A stretch of 64,000 bases of DNA, from contig NZ_CP107902.1 of assembly GCF_036013935.1 (NCBI RefSeq), positions 9,519,001-9,583,000 on the forward strand, read 5' to 3'. The number at the start of each line of letters is the position of its first letter. Position 1 is the stretch's first letter. Source of the DNA: Streptomyces sp. NBC_00461. GTDB lineage: Bacteria > Actinomycetota > Actinomycetes > Streptomycetales > Streptomycetaceae. A model generated the notes under the pieces. That model saw nothing but the letters and a program-made list of their open reading frames with translations. It ran no database searches and was not told the DNA's origin. Positions 26,290 through 35,488 of the stretch are shown in pieces. Position numbers and translations under genes: made by a program.

Positions 26290-27069
26290 TCAGCAGGCGC
26301 CGGGCAGGACGGCGGACCAGCCGCCGTCGACGACGAGGTTGGCGCCGGTGACGTAGGAGGCCTCGTCGGAGGCCAGGAATAGCGCGCAGCGGGCGATCTC
26401 CTCCGGGGTGCCGACGCGGCCGAGCGGGATGTGCCGGCCGATGTCGCGCATCGGGTGGTCGGCGGCCAGCAGGTCGGCCTCGGTGGCGGGGGTGCGGATC
26501 ATTCCCGGGCTGATGCAGTTGGCCCGGATCCCGTGCGCTGCGCCCTCGGCCGCGAGCTGCCTGGTCATCGCGACCACGCCGCCCTTGGTCGCGGTGTGCG
26601 CGATGCGGGTGTTGGTGAGCGAGCCGGAGATGCCGGCGGTCGAGCCGACGAGCAGGACCGCGCCTCCGCCCCGGGCGACGAGGTGCGGCCACGCGTGCTT
26701 GGTGACGAGGAAGACGATGTCGAGCTCGTTGCGTACCGTGAAGGTCCAGTCGGCGTAGCTGGTCTCGGCGACCGGGGCGAAGCGGGTGGCGCCGGCGTTG
26801 TTGTAGACGATGTCGATACCGCCGTGCTTGGTGGCGGCGTCCTCCACCCAGGCGCGCACACCGTCCTCGTCGCCGAGGTCCAGTGGGTGGGTACTGGACA
26901 TCCGGCCGCCGGCCGCCTGGACGAGGTCCGCGGTCGCGGCCGCGCCGTCGGGATCGAGATCGGTGCCGATGACGACCGCGCCCTCGGCGGCGAACAGCAG
27001 CGCCGCGGCCCGGCCCTGACCGCCGGCGGTGCCGGTGATCAGCGCGACCTTGCCCGCGACCCGGTTCAT
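26290..27069 (-). CDS. SDR-family oxidoreductase with His in the catalytic Tyr position
   Basis: 259 residues from ATG 27069. Rossmann fold: KVALITGTAGGQGRAAALLF (cofactor loop), YNNAGATRF and LLVGSTAGISG (Ser). The usual YxxxK reads HTATK (His158, Lys162) in IAHTATKGGVVAMTRQLA, so the proton-donating Tyr is replaced. The C-terminus GANLVVDGGWSAV is normal. The start overlaps the preceding SDR stop by 4 bp. It may be an altered enzyme, a dead subunit partner of the other SDR, or catalyse a reaction not needing Tyr. Confidence 0.85.
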   Translation of the reverse strand: MNRVAGKVALITGTAGGQGRAAALLFAAEGAVVIGTDLDPDGAAATADLVQAAGGRMSSTHPLDLGDEDGVRAWVEDAATKHGGIDIVYNNAGATRFAPVAETSYADWTFTVRNELDIVFLVTKHAWPHLVARGGGAVLLVGSTAGISGSLTNTRIAHTATKGGVVAMTRQLAAEGAAHGIRANCISPGMIRTPATEADLLAADHPMRDIGRHIPLGRVGTPEEIARCALFLASDEASYVTGANLVVDGGWSAVLPGAC

Positions 27070-27827
27070 CGTGGGGCCGCCCGCACCGCGTCGCTGATCG
27101 ACTTCACGCCGCCGTGCGCGGTCATCCCACCGTCGACGGGGATCTCGGCGCCGGTGATGAACGAGGCGTCGTCGCCGAGCAGGAACGCGACCAGCGGGGC
27201 GACCTCGTCGACGGTGCCGGGACGTCCCAGCGGGGTCTCGGCCACGTTGGCGGCGAGGAACGCCGGCGAGGCCGACGCGGTCATCGGGGTGTCGATGTAT
27301 CCGGGGTGCACGGTGTTGACCCGGATGTTGCGCGGGCCCAGTTCGAGGCAGGCGGCCTTGGCCAGGCCCCGCAGCGCCCACTTGCTCGCGGTGTAGGCGA
27401 GCGGGAAGTGCCCCGTGAGGGCCGCCACCGACCCGACCACGACGATCGACCCGCCGCCGGCCATCAGCGGAGTGAGCGCCTGGATGCCCAGCAGGGTGCC
27501 GGTGACGTTGACTTCCGACACCCGGGCCAGGTCGGCCGGGTCCAGCTCTTCCAGGCGGGCGCGCCAGGTGATGCCGGCGTTGGCGACCAGCCCGTCGACC
27601 CGGCCGAAGCGCGTGCCGAGGTCGGCGGCGAGGTTCCGCCAGCCCTCGGCGTTGGTGACGTCCAGGCGCCGGTACTCGACGCCGGGAAGTTCCTCGACCG
27701 GCGTGTCGCCGAGATCGAGCGCCACGACCGTCGCGCCCTCGGCGGCGAGCAGGCGCGCCTCGGCCGCCCCCTGTCCCTGGCCGGCACCGGTGACGACGAC
27801 GACCTTGCCGGCGACGCGGATGCTCAT
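27066..27827 (-). CDS. SDR-family oxidoreductase
   Basis: 253 residues. Classical SDR: VVVTGAGQGQGAAEARLLA, VALDLGD (acidic residue favouring NAD), VANAGITWRA, VVGSVAALTG (Ser) and YTASKWALRG (Tyr, Lys). PGYIDTPM and FITGAEIPVDGGMTA follow. It oxidises or reduces a hydroxyl group of a pathway intermediate; the substrate is not determinable. Overlaps the FAH gene upstream and the second SDR downstream by 4 bp each, so the three are co-translated. Confidence 0.88.
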   Translation of the reverse strand: MSIRVAGKVVVVTGAGQGQGAAEARLLAAEGATVVALDLGDTPVEELPGVEYRRLDVTNAEGWRNLAADLGTRFGRVDGLVANAGITWRARLEELDPADLARVSEVNVTGTLLGIQALTPLMAGGGSIVVVGSVAALTGHFPLAYTASKWALRGLAKAACLELGPRNIRVNTVHPGYIDTPMTASASPAFLAANVAETPLGRPGTVDEVAPLVAFLLGDDASFITGAEIPVDGGMTAHGGVKSISDAVRAAPR

Positions 27828-28792
27828 GGGGTGCGCTTCCTGGCGCGTGACCGAGGCCGCGCCGCCCGGACGGGGGGCAGGTCAGGGCCCTCGACGACGG
27901 TGTTGCGGAGGGCGCCGATGCCCTCGACGGTCATCTCGACGATGTCGCCGGGGCGCAGCGGCGGCGGGGTCTGCTGCCCGCGGCGGCCCCACAGCTCGGC
28001 CAGGCAGCCGCCGTTGCCGCAGGTGCCGGAGCCCAGGACGTCGCCGGCACGCACCCACGTCCCTCGGGAGGCGTAGGAGATCAGCTCCTCGAACGGCCAG
28101 CCCATGTTCGACAGCAGGTCCTGGCCGATCTCGACGTCGTTCACCGAGACCCGCATGTCGAGGGCGAGGAAGCCGTCGGCGTCGCGGTAGGGCTCCAGTT
28201 CGTCGGCCGTCACGAGCCACGGTCCGAGGGTGGTGGCGGAGTCCTTGCCCTTGGCCGGTCCGAGGCTGACCTTCATCTCGCGGCGTTGCAGGTCGCGGGC
28301 CGACCAGTCGTTGAGCACGGTGTAGCCGAAGATGTGGTCGCGGGCCTGCTCCGGGGTCAGCGAGGCGCCGTCGCGGCCGATGACGACGGCGACCTCGCAC
28401 TCGAAGTCGAACAGCCGCGACCCGGGAGGGGTCGGCACGTCGTCGTGCGCACCGATCAGCGCATAGGGGTTGGTGAAGTAGAACGTCGGCGCCTCGTACC
28501 ACTCCGCGACGACGCCCCCGCCGTCGGAGACCGAGGCGACGACGCCCTCGACGTGCTCCTCGAAGGCGACGAAATCGCGTACCGTCGGCGCGGCCAGCGG
28601 CGGCAGGAGCCGCACGGTGTCCAGCGCCACGGCAGGCCCGGCCAGGGCTGCCGCGCCGGCGTCGAGTGAGGCCGGCAGCCCGGCGCGGACCAGGTCGAGC
28701 ACCGTCGTGCCGGCGGGGAAGGGGTGCACACGTGCACCGTCGACCACTCCGCAGGCAACTGTGCTCTCGCACTCATAGGTGGCGAACCGCAT
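27824..28792 (-). CDS. fumarylacetoacetate hydrolase family protein
   Basis: 322 residues. A short N-terminal domain precedes the FAH barrel: FVAFEEHVEGV, FYFTNPYALIGAHDDVP, LFDFECEVAVVIG (metal-binding Glu pair), FGYTVLNDWSARDLQ (Asp) and GPAKGKDSATTLGPW. VLGSGTCGNGGCLAE and RPGDIVEMTVEGIG complete it. This full-length form resembles acylpyruvate or fumarylacetoacetate hydrolases that cleave C-C bonds in diketo acids made by ring cleavage. It lies directly after the extradiol dioxygenase gene with a 7-bp gap, consistent with acting on a ring-fission product. Confidence 0.88.
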   Translation of the reverse strand: MRFATYECESTVACGVVDGARVHPFPAGTTVLDLVRAGLPASLDAGAAALAGPAVALDTVRLLPPLAAPTVRDFVAFEEHVEGVVASVSDGGGVVAEWYEAPTFYFTNPYALIGAHDDVPTPPGSRLFDFECEVAVVIGRDGASLTPEQARDHIFGYTVLNDWSARDLQRREMKVSLGPAKGKDSATTLGPWLVTADELEPYRDADGFLALDMRVSVNDVEIGQDLLSNMGWPFEELISYASRGTWVRAGDVLGSGTCGNGGCLAELWGRRGQQTPPPLRPGDIVEMTVEGIGALRNTVVEGPDLPPVRAARPRSRARKRTP

Positions 28793-28799
28793 GGCCGGC

Positions 28800-29738
28800 T
28801 CAGACCGGCGGGGCCACGAACAGGCCCTTGTCCGGGTCGTTGAACGACTTCGCCGCGACGAATTCGTTCATCGCGTTCGCCGTACCCCACTGGTCGGCGA
28901 CCTCGGGCTGGGTGAAGTCGTAGATGTGCGGATGCCAGGTGTCCTCGTCGATCCTCTCCAGCTCGGTCGTGTACTCCATCGTGTTCCCGCTGGGATCGAG
29001 GAAGTAGCTGAAGGTGTTGTTGCCGGCCTGGTGGCGCCCAGGGCCCCAGATCTTCTCCACCTCGGCACGCAGCAGCCGCCCGGTGCCGCGCATGTACTCG
29101 TCGAGCCCGCGCAGCTCGAACGACGCATGGTGCAGCGCTGGGTGTGGGCCACGCGCGATCGCGATGCTGTGGTGCCAGCTGTTGATCCGCATGAACCACA
29201 TCATGTTGCCCATGCGCGGGTGCATCAGGGTGTCGGACAGGGCGAATGCGAGGTGCTTCTCGTAAAAGGCGCGGGTGCCCTCGGGGTCGGCGGAGTTGAG
29301 CACGACGTGGGAGAGCCGTACAGGGATCGACTCGCCCTCCTCGATCGCGCGGTGGGCCCGCACGGCCACGTCGGAGCTGACCTCGACGGTGCGGCCCTCG
29401 TTGTCGAAGAACCGGAACCCGTACCCGCCGCCGGGGGTCTGCAGGGCCCCCGGCTCCGTGACGAGGGTGACGCCGTCGGCGGCCAGGCGTCCGGCCAGGG
29501 TGTCGACGTCGGCCGCGGTCGCGGCGCCGAACGCGATCAGGTCGATGCGCTTCTCCGGCGCCTGGCGCAGCCGTACCACGTACTGCTCCGGGGAGCCCTC
29601 CGCGGCCAGGAACGTCAACCCGGGCTCGGAGTGCTCGGCCTTCAGGCCCCAGGTGTTGACGTAGAACTCGAGCTGCGTCTTGTGGTCGGGCACCGCCAGG
29701 TCCAGGTGGCGCAGGTGGGTGATCAGACGGTTGGTCAT
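28800..29738 (-). CDS. VOC-family extradiol ring-cleavage dioxygenase
   Basis: 312 residues from ATG 29738 behind AAGGAGG. Two vicinal-oxygen-chelate halves are clear. Likely metal ligands are His in VRLSHVVLNSADPEG, His in ALHHASFELRG and Glu in GNTMEYTTELE, the facial triad of type I catechol dioxygenases. MNMMWFMRINS-like GNMMWFMRINSWHHSIAIA is a typical stretch. It should cleave a catechol or hydroxyquinol made by the FAD monooxygenase of the same operon. Exact substrate unknown. Confidence 0.87.
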   Translation of the reverse strand: MTNRLITHLRHLDLAVPDHKTQLEFYVNTWGLKAEHSEPGLTFLAAEGSPEQYVVRLRQAPEKRIDLIAFGAATAADVDTLAGRLAADGVTLVTEPGALQTPGGGYGFRFFDNEGRTVEVSSDVAVRAHRAIEEGESIPVRLSHVVLNSADPEGTRAFYEKHLAFALSDTLMHPRMGNMMWFMRINSWHHSIAIARGPHPALHHASFELRGLDEYMRGTGRLLRAEVEKIWGPGRHQAGNNTFSYFLDPSGNTMEYTTELERIDEDTWHPHIYDFTQPEVADQWGTANAMNEFVAAKSFNDPDKGLFVAPPV

Positions 29739-29769
29739 CGCCGTCCTCCTTATCGTCGTGGGGTGCGGG

Positions 29770-30750
29770 CTACTTGACGGCGACGGGGGCGACCGGGGCG
29801 CCGACGGCACCGGTCACCGGGATCGGCGCCGCGGTGAGCCAGAAGTCGTGCACGCCGTCGGCGGCGCAGTCCGCGGCGAGGGCGTCGAGGTCCCACATCT
29901 CGCCGAGGAACAGCCCGATGTGCGGAATGGCCACCTGGTGCAGCGGCTGGAAGGCCTCGTCGAACTCGTTGGGCCGCACCTCGAAGCCCCAGGTGTCGGT
30001 GGCGATGCCGGCGATCTCGGTGTCGTGGAGCCAGTCGGCGGTGGTGAAGGACAGCCCGGCCGACGGGCCGCCCGCGTAGTCGCCCCAGCCCTCGCGCCGC
30101 GCCCGGGCGAGCCGGCCCGTGCGCACCAGCAGGAGGTCGCCGCGGCCGACCCGTGCCGAGTCGCCGTGCGCGGCGACGGTGGCCTCGAGGTGCTCGACGG
30201 TGATGGCGAAGCCGTCGGGCAGCTCGCCCGCGGCGTCACCCGCGACCCTGCCGACATCGAGCAGCACGCCCCGGCCGGCGATGAGCCCGGCCGTGGTCTC
30301 GATTCCGGTGACCTTGTCGCCTTCGCTGGTGACGACGTCGCCCGCGCGGCGGCCGTTGTAGGCCATGCCGTGGTCGAAGATGTGCCCGAGGCCGTCCCAC
30401 TGGGTCGAGGCCTGCAGAGGCATGAACACCACGTCGTCGGCCCCGCCGATGCCGTGCGGGAAGCCCTGGGTGCCGCGTTCGGCCTCCAGGCCGGTGTCGA
30501 GCATGGTGTGCACCGGGTTGGTCCGGCGCCGCCAGCCCTTCTGCGGACCGTCGGCGTCGAAGGTCTGGGCGAGGGAGAAGCTCGCGCCGCGACGCACCAG
30601 GGCGGCGCCTTCGCGGCGTTTGGCCTCGTCGAGGAAGTTCAGTGTGCCCAGGATGTCGTCGGCGCCCCAGCGGCCCCAGTTGGAGTTGCGCTTCGCCGCT
30701 GCGGCGACGGCACCTTCGGGATCGGTGCGGTCGAGCCCGCCCGGCGTCAT
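29770..30750 (-). CDS. cyclase-family metal-dependent hydrolase (kynurenine-formamidase-like)
   Basis: 326 residues from ATG 30750, which overlaps the FAD monooxygenase stop (TGATG). NWGRWGADDILGTLNFL opens the family's core. QWDGLGHIFDHGMAYNG replaces the HxGTHxDxP metal motif in the way seen in a subgroup of cyclase-family proteins. LLDVGRVAGD, GDLLLVRTGR and HQVAIPHIGLFLGEMWDLD follow. Members hydrolyse amides, esters or lactones or isomerise ring products. Probably opens a lactone or handles a ring-cleavage product here. Confidence 0.85.
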   Translation of the reverse strand: MTPGGLDRTDPEGAVAAAAKRNSNWGRWGADDILGTLNFLDEAKRREGAALVRRGASFSLAQTFDADGPQKGWRRRTNPVHTMLDTGLEAERGTQGFPHGIGGADDVVFMPLQASTQWDGLGHIFDHGMAYNGRRAGDVVTSEGDKVTGIETTAGLIAGRGVLLDVGRVAGDAAGELPDGFAITVEHLEATVAAHGDSARVGRGDLLLVRTGRLARARREGWGDYAGGPSAGLSFTTADWLHDTEIAGIATDTWGFEVRPNEFDEAFQPLHQVAIPHIGLFLGEMWDLDALAADCAADGVHDFWLTAAPIPVTGAVGAPVAPVAVK

Positions 30751-31988
30751 CACGCCCCACCGCGCACGGCAACGAATCGTTTCTCGGCCTCGTCGATCGC
30801 GGCGATCTGGGCCAGGATCTCGCCGGGAGAGGACTCGCCGACCACCTTCTGCAGGAAGGGGGTCCGGTCCAGGATCGCGTCCCGCACCCCCTGGAGGGGA
30901 CCCGGGGCGTGATGGAAGACCTTGCCCAGGATGTAGGCCTGCTGCACCTGGCGCGAGGTGTGCGGCTTGCGCGGGGCCTCGAAGGCGTCGAGCGCGGCCC
31001 GGACGGCGGCGTGCTCGCTCAGGTCGAGCCCGGCCAATCGGCGGCCCAGGTAGTACCCGTCCTCGGTCGCCATCCCCGCGCCGTAGGCGGCGTAGGGGGA
31101 GGTCGGGTGCGCGGCGTCGCCCACGAGGGTGGCCCGGCCCTTGGACCACTGCTTGAGCGGCTTGCGGTCGCGCAGCACCCAGCGCTGCACGTTGCCCGGC
31201 TCGGTCGCGGCGATCAGCTGCGGCAGCGGGGCGGGGAACTCCGCGCCCATCGCGGTCGCGGTGGTGTGCAGGTCGCCGTCGAAGGTGGTGGCGGCGTCGT
31301 GTGCGCCCAGCACCCACCACTGGAACCCGTGGCGGCCCTTGTGTCGGATCGAGGTCCAGCTGCCCTGCACCGTCCGGTTGTGGGAGACGATGCACAGCCC
31401 CGGGTCCGCGACGAGGTCCTCGTCGAAGGTGAATCCCCCGAAGATGTGCAGGTTGTGCTCCCGCTTGGGCGAGTCGCCCCACAGCGTCCGGCGGACCAGC
31501 GAGTCGATGCCGTCGGCGCCGACGAGCACGTCGACCTCGATGGTCTCGCCGTCGGCCATCTTCAACCGGACGCCGGTCTCGTCCTGGTCGAAGCTCTCCA
31601 CTGTGCGGTTGAGCTGCAGGACACCGGGCGGCATCGCAGCGAGCAGCCGTTGGTAGAGCTCCGGGCGCAGCAGCCCGATGAAGCCGCCCCCGTAGTCGGC
31701 GACGATGTGCTCGGGCAGGTTGACGCGGGCCCGGGTGCGGCCCTTCGCGGAGCGGAACTCCGAATAGCAGGGGGCGCCCAGGTCGGTGATGTCGACGCCG
31801 AGCAGGCCGAGCGCTTTGATCGGCGGTGGCCACAGGTTGAGGATGTTGCCGGCCGGCCGGGCCTGCGGGTAGCGCTCCAGGAGGACGACGTCGTGGCCGG
31901 CCTGGTGGACCGACAGGGCGGTGGCCATGCCGGCCGGTCCGGCGCCGATGACGGCGACTCGGCCTCGCTTCGTTGCGGGGACGCTCAT
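30750..31988 (-). CDS. FAD-dependent aromatic monooxygenase
   Basis: 412 residues. PHBH-type class A flavoprotein hydroxylase: VAVIGAGPAGMATALSVH (FAD site), VDVLVGADGIDSLVRRTL (DG motif) and TLVGDAAHPTSPYAAYGAG (GD motif). The rest carries the substrate-binding sheet. Uses NAD(P)H and O2 to hydroxylate an aromatic or pyridine ring. It is the natural first oxidative step for the dioxygenase encoded two genes later. The gene follows the small monooxygenase-like gene by 33 bp. Confidence 0.9.
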   Translation of the reverse strand: MSVPATKRGRVAVIGAGPAGMATALSVHQAGHDVVLLERYPQARPAGNILNLWPPPIKALGLLGVDITDLGAPCYSEFRSAKGRTRARVNLPEHIVADYGGGFIGLLRPELYQRLLAAMPPGVLQLNRTVESFDQDETGVRLKMADGETIEVDVLVGADGIDSLVRRTLWGDSPKREHNLHIFGGFTFDEDLVADPGLCIVSHNRTVQGSWTSIRHKGRHGFQWWVLGAHDAATTFDGDLHTTATAMGAEFPAPLPQLIAATEPGNVQRWVLRDRKPLKQWSKGRATLVGDAAHPTSPYAAYGAGMATEDGYYLGRRLAGLDLSEHAAVRAALDAFEAPRKPHTSRQVQQAYILGKVFHHAPGPLQGVRDAILDRTPFLQKVVGESSPGEILAQIAAIDEAEKRFVAVRGGA

Positions 31989-32021
31989 GGTGCTCCCTGG
32001 AGATAGGGGTGACGGGAAGTG

Positions 32022-32309
32022 TCAGTCGGCGACGGTGTGGAAACGCATCGTCGGCGTGCCGTCGACCAGCGAGCCGGCTGCGGCGAGGAACTCCTGCGTG
32101 TGCGGGTGCTCCATGTGCGCGTCGAGGGCGGCCTGGTCGCGCCAGATCTCGACGCTCAGGATCGTCTCGTCGTCGGTGAGGTCGGCGTAGAAGCCGTAGG
32201 ACTCGCAGCCCTCGTCTGCACGGGACTGCGTGGCGACGGCACGAGCGGCCGACACCAGGTCAGCCCGGCGTCCGGGAAGCGCACGGGCACTGCCGATCAC
32301 GATCAGCAC
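32022..32309 (-). CDS. antibiotic-biosynthesis-monooxygenase (ABM) domain protein, putative quinol monooxygenase
   Basis: 95 residues from GTG 32309, chosen because GGAGGA lies 5 bp upstream and LIVIGSARALPGRR is the usual beginning. One ferredoxin-like ABM domain: VATQSRADEGCESYGFYADL, ILSVEIWRDQAALDAHM and HPHTQEFLAAAG. Homodimers oxidise quinols without cofactor (YgiN-like) or simply bind products. First gene of the eight-gene operon. A remnant of its 5' end survives near 55.05 kb in the second copy. Confidence 0.86.
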   Translation of the reverse strand: MLIVIGSARALPGRRADLVSAARAVATQSRADEGCESYGFYADLTDDETILSVEIWRDQAALDAHMEHPHTQEFLAAAGSLVDGTPTMRFHTVAD

Positions 32310-32342
32310 GAAGATCCTCCGACGGTGGAAGATGGGCAAAGC

Positions 32343-32396
32343 GTAGTGAACGCTACGGTTGAATCAAAAGAGTAGCGCCTGCTACGGTTCTGTCAA
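32343..32396 (-). promoter_or_regulatory. promoter with two TetR-type operators for the eight-gene operon
   Basis: On the minus strand, TTGACA (32396-32391), 16 bp and TACTCT (32374-32369) form a good promoter. Two palindromes of type GTAG-N6-CTAC lie at 32372-32385 (over the -10 and spacer) and 32343-32356 (5' leader), 29 bp apart. Both sites and their spacing are repeated at 55110-55152 beside an intact TetR gene. Confidence 0.7.
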
Positions 32397-32398
32397 GA

Positions 32399-32485
32399 CG
32401 ATGCCTTCACGATCGCGGCGGTATCGACCGTGCCCAGGTCGCACGCGGGCGATCCATGCCCGGGCGACAGCAAGGACGCTCTGTC
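32399..32485 (+). pseudogene. TetR regulator remnant, copy 1
   Basis: The stretch after the promoter (GATGCCTTCACGATCGCGG onward, through ACAGCAAGGACGCTCTGT) matches the HTH-coding part of the intact TetR gene at about 55345-55430. The upstream coding part and everything after it are missing, and several indels break the frame. Confidence 0.7.
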
Positions 32486-32559
32486 ACTGGAATCGTTTTA
32501 CCGATGTGTCGCCCGCGGCCGGGACGAGGACGTTCCTCGGCGCGATGAAGGAGACTTGC

Positions 32560-35232
32560 ATGCTGTGCGCCCCTGTAGATCTGCGGACCGACACGCTGGG
32601 CAGTCCGTTGTGCATCGGCAGTCGAAGTCCGGAGTTCGCGTGGCGGCTGCCTGCCGGGGGCGTGGCCCAAGCCGCGTACCAGGTACAGGTGACCGCTGGG
32701 GACGGTTCCGCCGCGGGTGAGCCGGCTTGGGACAGCGGTCGGGTGACCGGCACGGAGCCCTTCGGTGTCACGTACGAGGGCACGTCGCTGATGTCGTGCC
32801 GGCGCTACAGGTGGCGGGTGCGCGTCTGGTCCGGGACGGAGCAGGAACCCGGTCCTTGGAGCGAGTACGCATCGTTCGAGACGGGCGTACTGGACCCGGA
32901 ACGCTGGGCCGCATGCTGGGTGAGCGGGCCCGCCCCCGCGGCGAAGACCGACTATCGCGTGCTGTACCTGCGTACCACGGTCGACCTTCCCGCACCCGTG
33001 CTTCGGGGCCGGGCCTACGTCTCCGCGCTGGGCTGGTACCGCTTCTTCGTCAACGGACGTGACCTCACTGGCCCGGCGCTGGTGCCGCGCTGGACGCCGT
33101 TCGACCAGTACGTGGAATACCAGGCTTATGACGTGACGGAAGCCTTCCGTGCCGGCGGCAACGTTGTGTCGATGGCGATCGGGGACGGCAGATTCCGCGG
33201 GGCCAACGGGCTCACCGCGAAGCAGGCCGTCTACGGCGACCGCACCGCGGGCCTCGTCCAGGTGGATCTCGATCTGGAGGACGGCAGCACGGTCACGGTC
33301 GTCAGCGACGGATCCTGGCAGGCAGGGACAGGGCGCATCGGCCCTGCCGACCCGATGTTCGGGGAGCGGGTCGACCTGCGCGTACCCGATGAGGACTGGC
33401 TGACCTCACACGCACCACCAGCCCGGTTCGGGCCCGCCGAGGTACTCGACGACCGGCGCACGCTGATCGCCGAGGACGTTCCCGCGGTGTGCGAGATCGA
33501 GCGGCTCTCTCCTCGCACCGTCAGCCGGGCGTCTTCGGGTAAGCAGATCGTCGACTTCGGGCAGAACTTCGCCGGCGTGGTGCGGATCCGTCTTCCCGCA
33601 GGACCCGGGACCACCGTCCGCCTGACGCACAGCGAGGTCCTGCGCAAGGACGGCGAGCTGGACATCGACTACATCCACGGACTTCCCGTGAACCGCTGGT
33701 ACCAGCGCGACGAGGTCATTCTCGGCGACGAAGCAACCTGGTGGTCCCCGTGGTTCACCATCCACGGATTCCGCTACGTCGAGGTCGACGGCCTGCCCGG
33801 CGACCTGAGTGCCCAAGACATCGAGGGCATCGTTCTGTCCTCGACGTTGCCGGACACCGGCGGCTTCGACTGCTCCGACCAGCGGCTCGTCCGCCTTCGT
33901 CGGAACGTCTCCTGGTCACTTCGGTCGAACTTCACCGACACCCCGACGGACTGTCCAAGCCGGGAACGCTCCGGCTGGACCGGGGACATACAGGTCTTCG
34001 CCCCGACGTCCACCACGTTCGTCGACGCCCAGGCCTACTTGCGCCGCTACCTGCGCAATCTGGCCGCAGAGCAGCTGCCCGACGGTAGAGTGCCGGTCTT
34101 CGTTCCCGCTGAGGCCTCGTCCTTCTCCGGAGGAATGGCCAAACTGATGCGCATGGTGGCGCAGTCGGCCGGCTGGGGAGACGCCGCCGTACTGCTGCCC
34201 TGGACGCTGTACCGGTATTACGGCGACCGGCCCGTCCTGGAGCGGCAGTACCCGAGCATGACCGCATGGGTCGATCAACTGACCCGCCGGGCTCGCGAGA
34301 AGCGGCGCATCACCCGGCGCCTGCGCGGCAGCGCGAACCCTGACGTCGACCCCTTCCTGCTGGACACCGGCTTCCACTTCGGCGAGTGGCTGCGTCCGGG
34401 GCAGGGCTTCGCCGCGTCGATTCTCGACAGCATGCGGCACAGCCCGGTGACGGCCACCGCCTACTTCGAGCACTCGGCGCGCACTCTGTCCGACATCGCG
34501 ACTGTCCTCGGCCGCGACGCCGATGCCACCCGCTACCGGGAAATCGCGGACCACACGCGCAGCGCATGGCGGGCGGCCTTCCTGCACGACGACGGCCGTG
34601 TCGGAACCGACCGCCAGGACGACTACGTCCGCGCCCTCGCCTTCGGCCTGCTGGAACATGAAGAACGCCCCGCGGCCGTCGACCGGCTGGTCGCGCTCAT
34701 CGAGGAAGCCGATGACCACCTGGCCACCGGCTTCCTTTCCACGCCGATGCTGTTGCCGGTCCTCGTCGACGCGGGCCGGCCCGACGTTGCCTGGCGTCTG
34801 CTGTTGCAGACCACCACGCCGTCCTGGCTGTACCAGGTCGAACAGGGGGCGACCACCGTCTGGGAGACCTGGAACGGGTACAACACGAAGGGGGAGGCAA
34901 AAGAGAGCCACAACCACTACGCCCTCGGTGCGGTGGTCGGCTTCCTCACCGAATACGTCGCCGGGCTGTCGCCGACTGAACCGGGCTACCGCGTGTTCGA
35001 CGTCCGTCCACTGGTGGGCGGCGGACTGACCTCCGCCCGCGCCGAGGTGCAGACGCCCTACGGCGCAGCCTCCAGCAGCTGGGTCGCAGACGAGAGCCAG
35101 GTGACTCTGGAGGTCACGGTTCCCCCAGGCAGCACCGCGCGCGTGCACACCGGCATCGGCAATCGCCCGCAGGAGTTCAGTAGCGGTACACACACGGTGG
35201 TCTGGCCCCGCGCCGAGAGAGGGCAGGGCTGA
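32560..35232 (+). CDS. glycoside hydrolase family 78 alpha-L-rhamnosidase
   Basis: 890 residues from ATG 32560, preceded by AAGGAG. No signal peptide is visible, so probably cytoplasmic. An N-terminal beta domain (SPEFAWRLPAG, SCRRYRWRVRVW) and a carbohydrate-binding-like domain (YVSALGWYRFFVNGRDL) precede the (alpha/alpha)6 catalytic domain. The family-typical DTPTDCPSRERSGWTGDIQ holds the general-acid region, and VWETWNGYNTKGEAKESHNHY a further conserved block. The C-terminal beta domain ends the protein. Releases terminal L-rhamnose from glycosides or flavonoids. It stands alone; its upstream DNA is a decayed TetR gene. Confidence 0.9.
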   Translation: MLCAPVDLRTDTLGSPLCIGSRSPEFAWRLPAGGVAQAAYQVQVTAGDGSAAGEPAWDSGRVTGTEPFGVTYEGTSLMSCRRYRWRVRVWSGTEQEPGPWSEYASFETGVLDPERWAACWVSGPAPAAKTDYRVLYLRTTVDLPAPVLRGRAYVSALGWYRFFVNGRDLTGPALVPRWTPFDQYVEYQAYDVTEAFRAGGNVVSMAIGDGRFRGANGLTAKQAVYGDRTAGLVQVDLDLEDGSTVTVVSDGSWQAGTGRIGPADPMFGERVDLRVPDEDWLTSHAPPARFGPAEVLDDRRTLIAEDVPAVCEIERLSPRTVSRASSGKQIVDFGQNFAGVVRIRLPAGPGTTVRLTHSEVLRKDGELDIDYIHGLPVNRWYQRDEVILGDEATWWSPWFTIHGFRYVEVDGLPGDLSAQDIEGIVLSSTLPDTGGFDCSDQRLVRLRRNVSWSLRSNFTDTPTDCPSRERSGWTGDIQVFAPTSTTFVDAQAYLRRYLRNLAAEQLPDGRVPVFVPAEASSFSGGMAKLMRMVAQSAGWGDAAVLLPWTLYRYYGDRPVLERQYPSMTAWVDQLTRRAREKRRITRRLRGSANPDVDPFLLDTGFHFGEWLRPGQGFAASILDSMRHSPVTATAYFEHSARTLSDIATVLGRDADATRYREIADHTRSAWRAAFLHDDGRVGTDRQDDYVRALAFGLLEHEERPAAVDRLVALIEEADDHLATGFLSTPMLLPVLVDAGRPDVAWRLLLQTTTPSWLYQVEQGATTVWETWNGYNTKGEAKESHNHYALGAVVGFLTEYVAGLSPTEPGYRVFDVRPLVGGGLTSARAEVQTPYGAASSSWVADESQVTLEVTVPPGSTARVHTGIGNRPQEFSSGTHTVVWPRAERGQG

Positions 35233-35488
35233 AACCCCAGCCGTGGCCCCGCAACCGCGGGCGGCGGTCTGATTCCGGTGGGCAAGTCGCCGGCCGACAG
35301 CCTCTCCGTCCGCTTCGGAGGACGCTTCTTCGAGGTTCTGCCACGACTGCCTGAGCCGATACGCGACCGGGCACTCGCGGCTGGGCAGCGCGCCACCGTC
35401 CCACCGATGCTGAGCCGCTACTACCTCGGCTGGGCGGCCCACCTGCACGCCAACAGCACCCCGCTGAACGATCCGGCCCTGTCACCGA

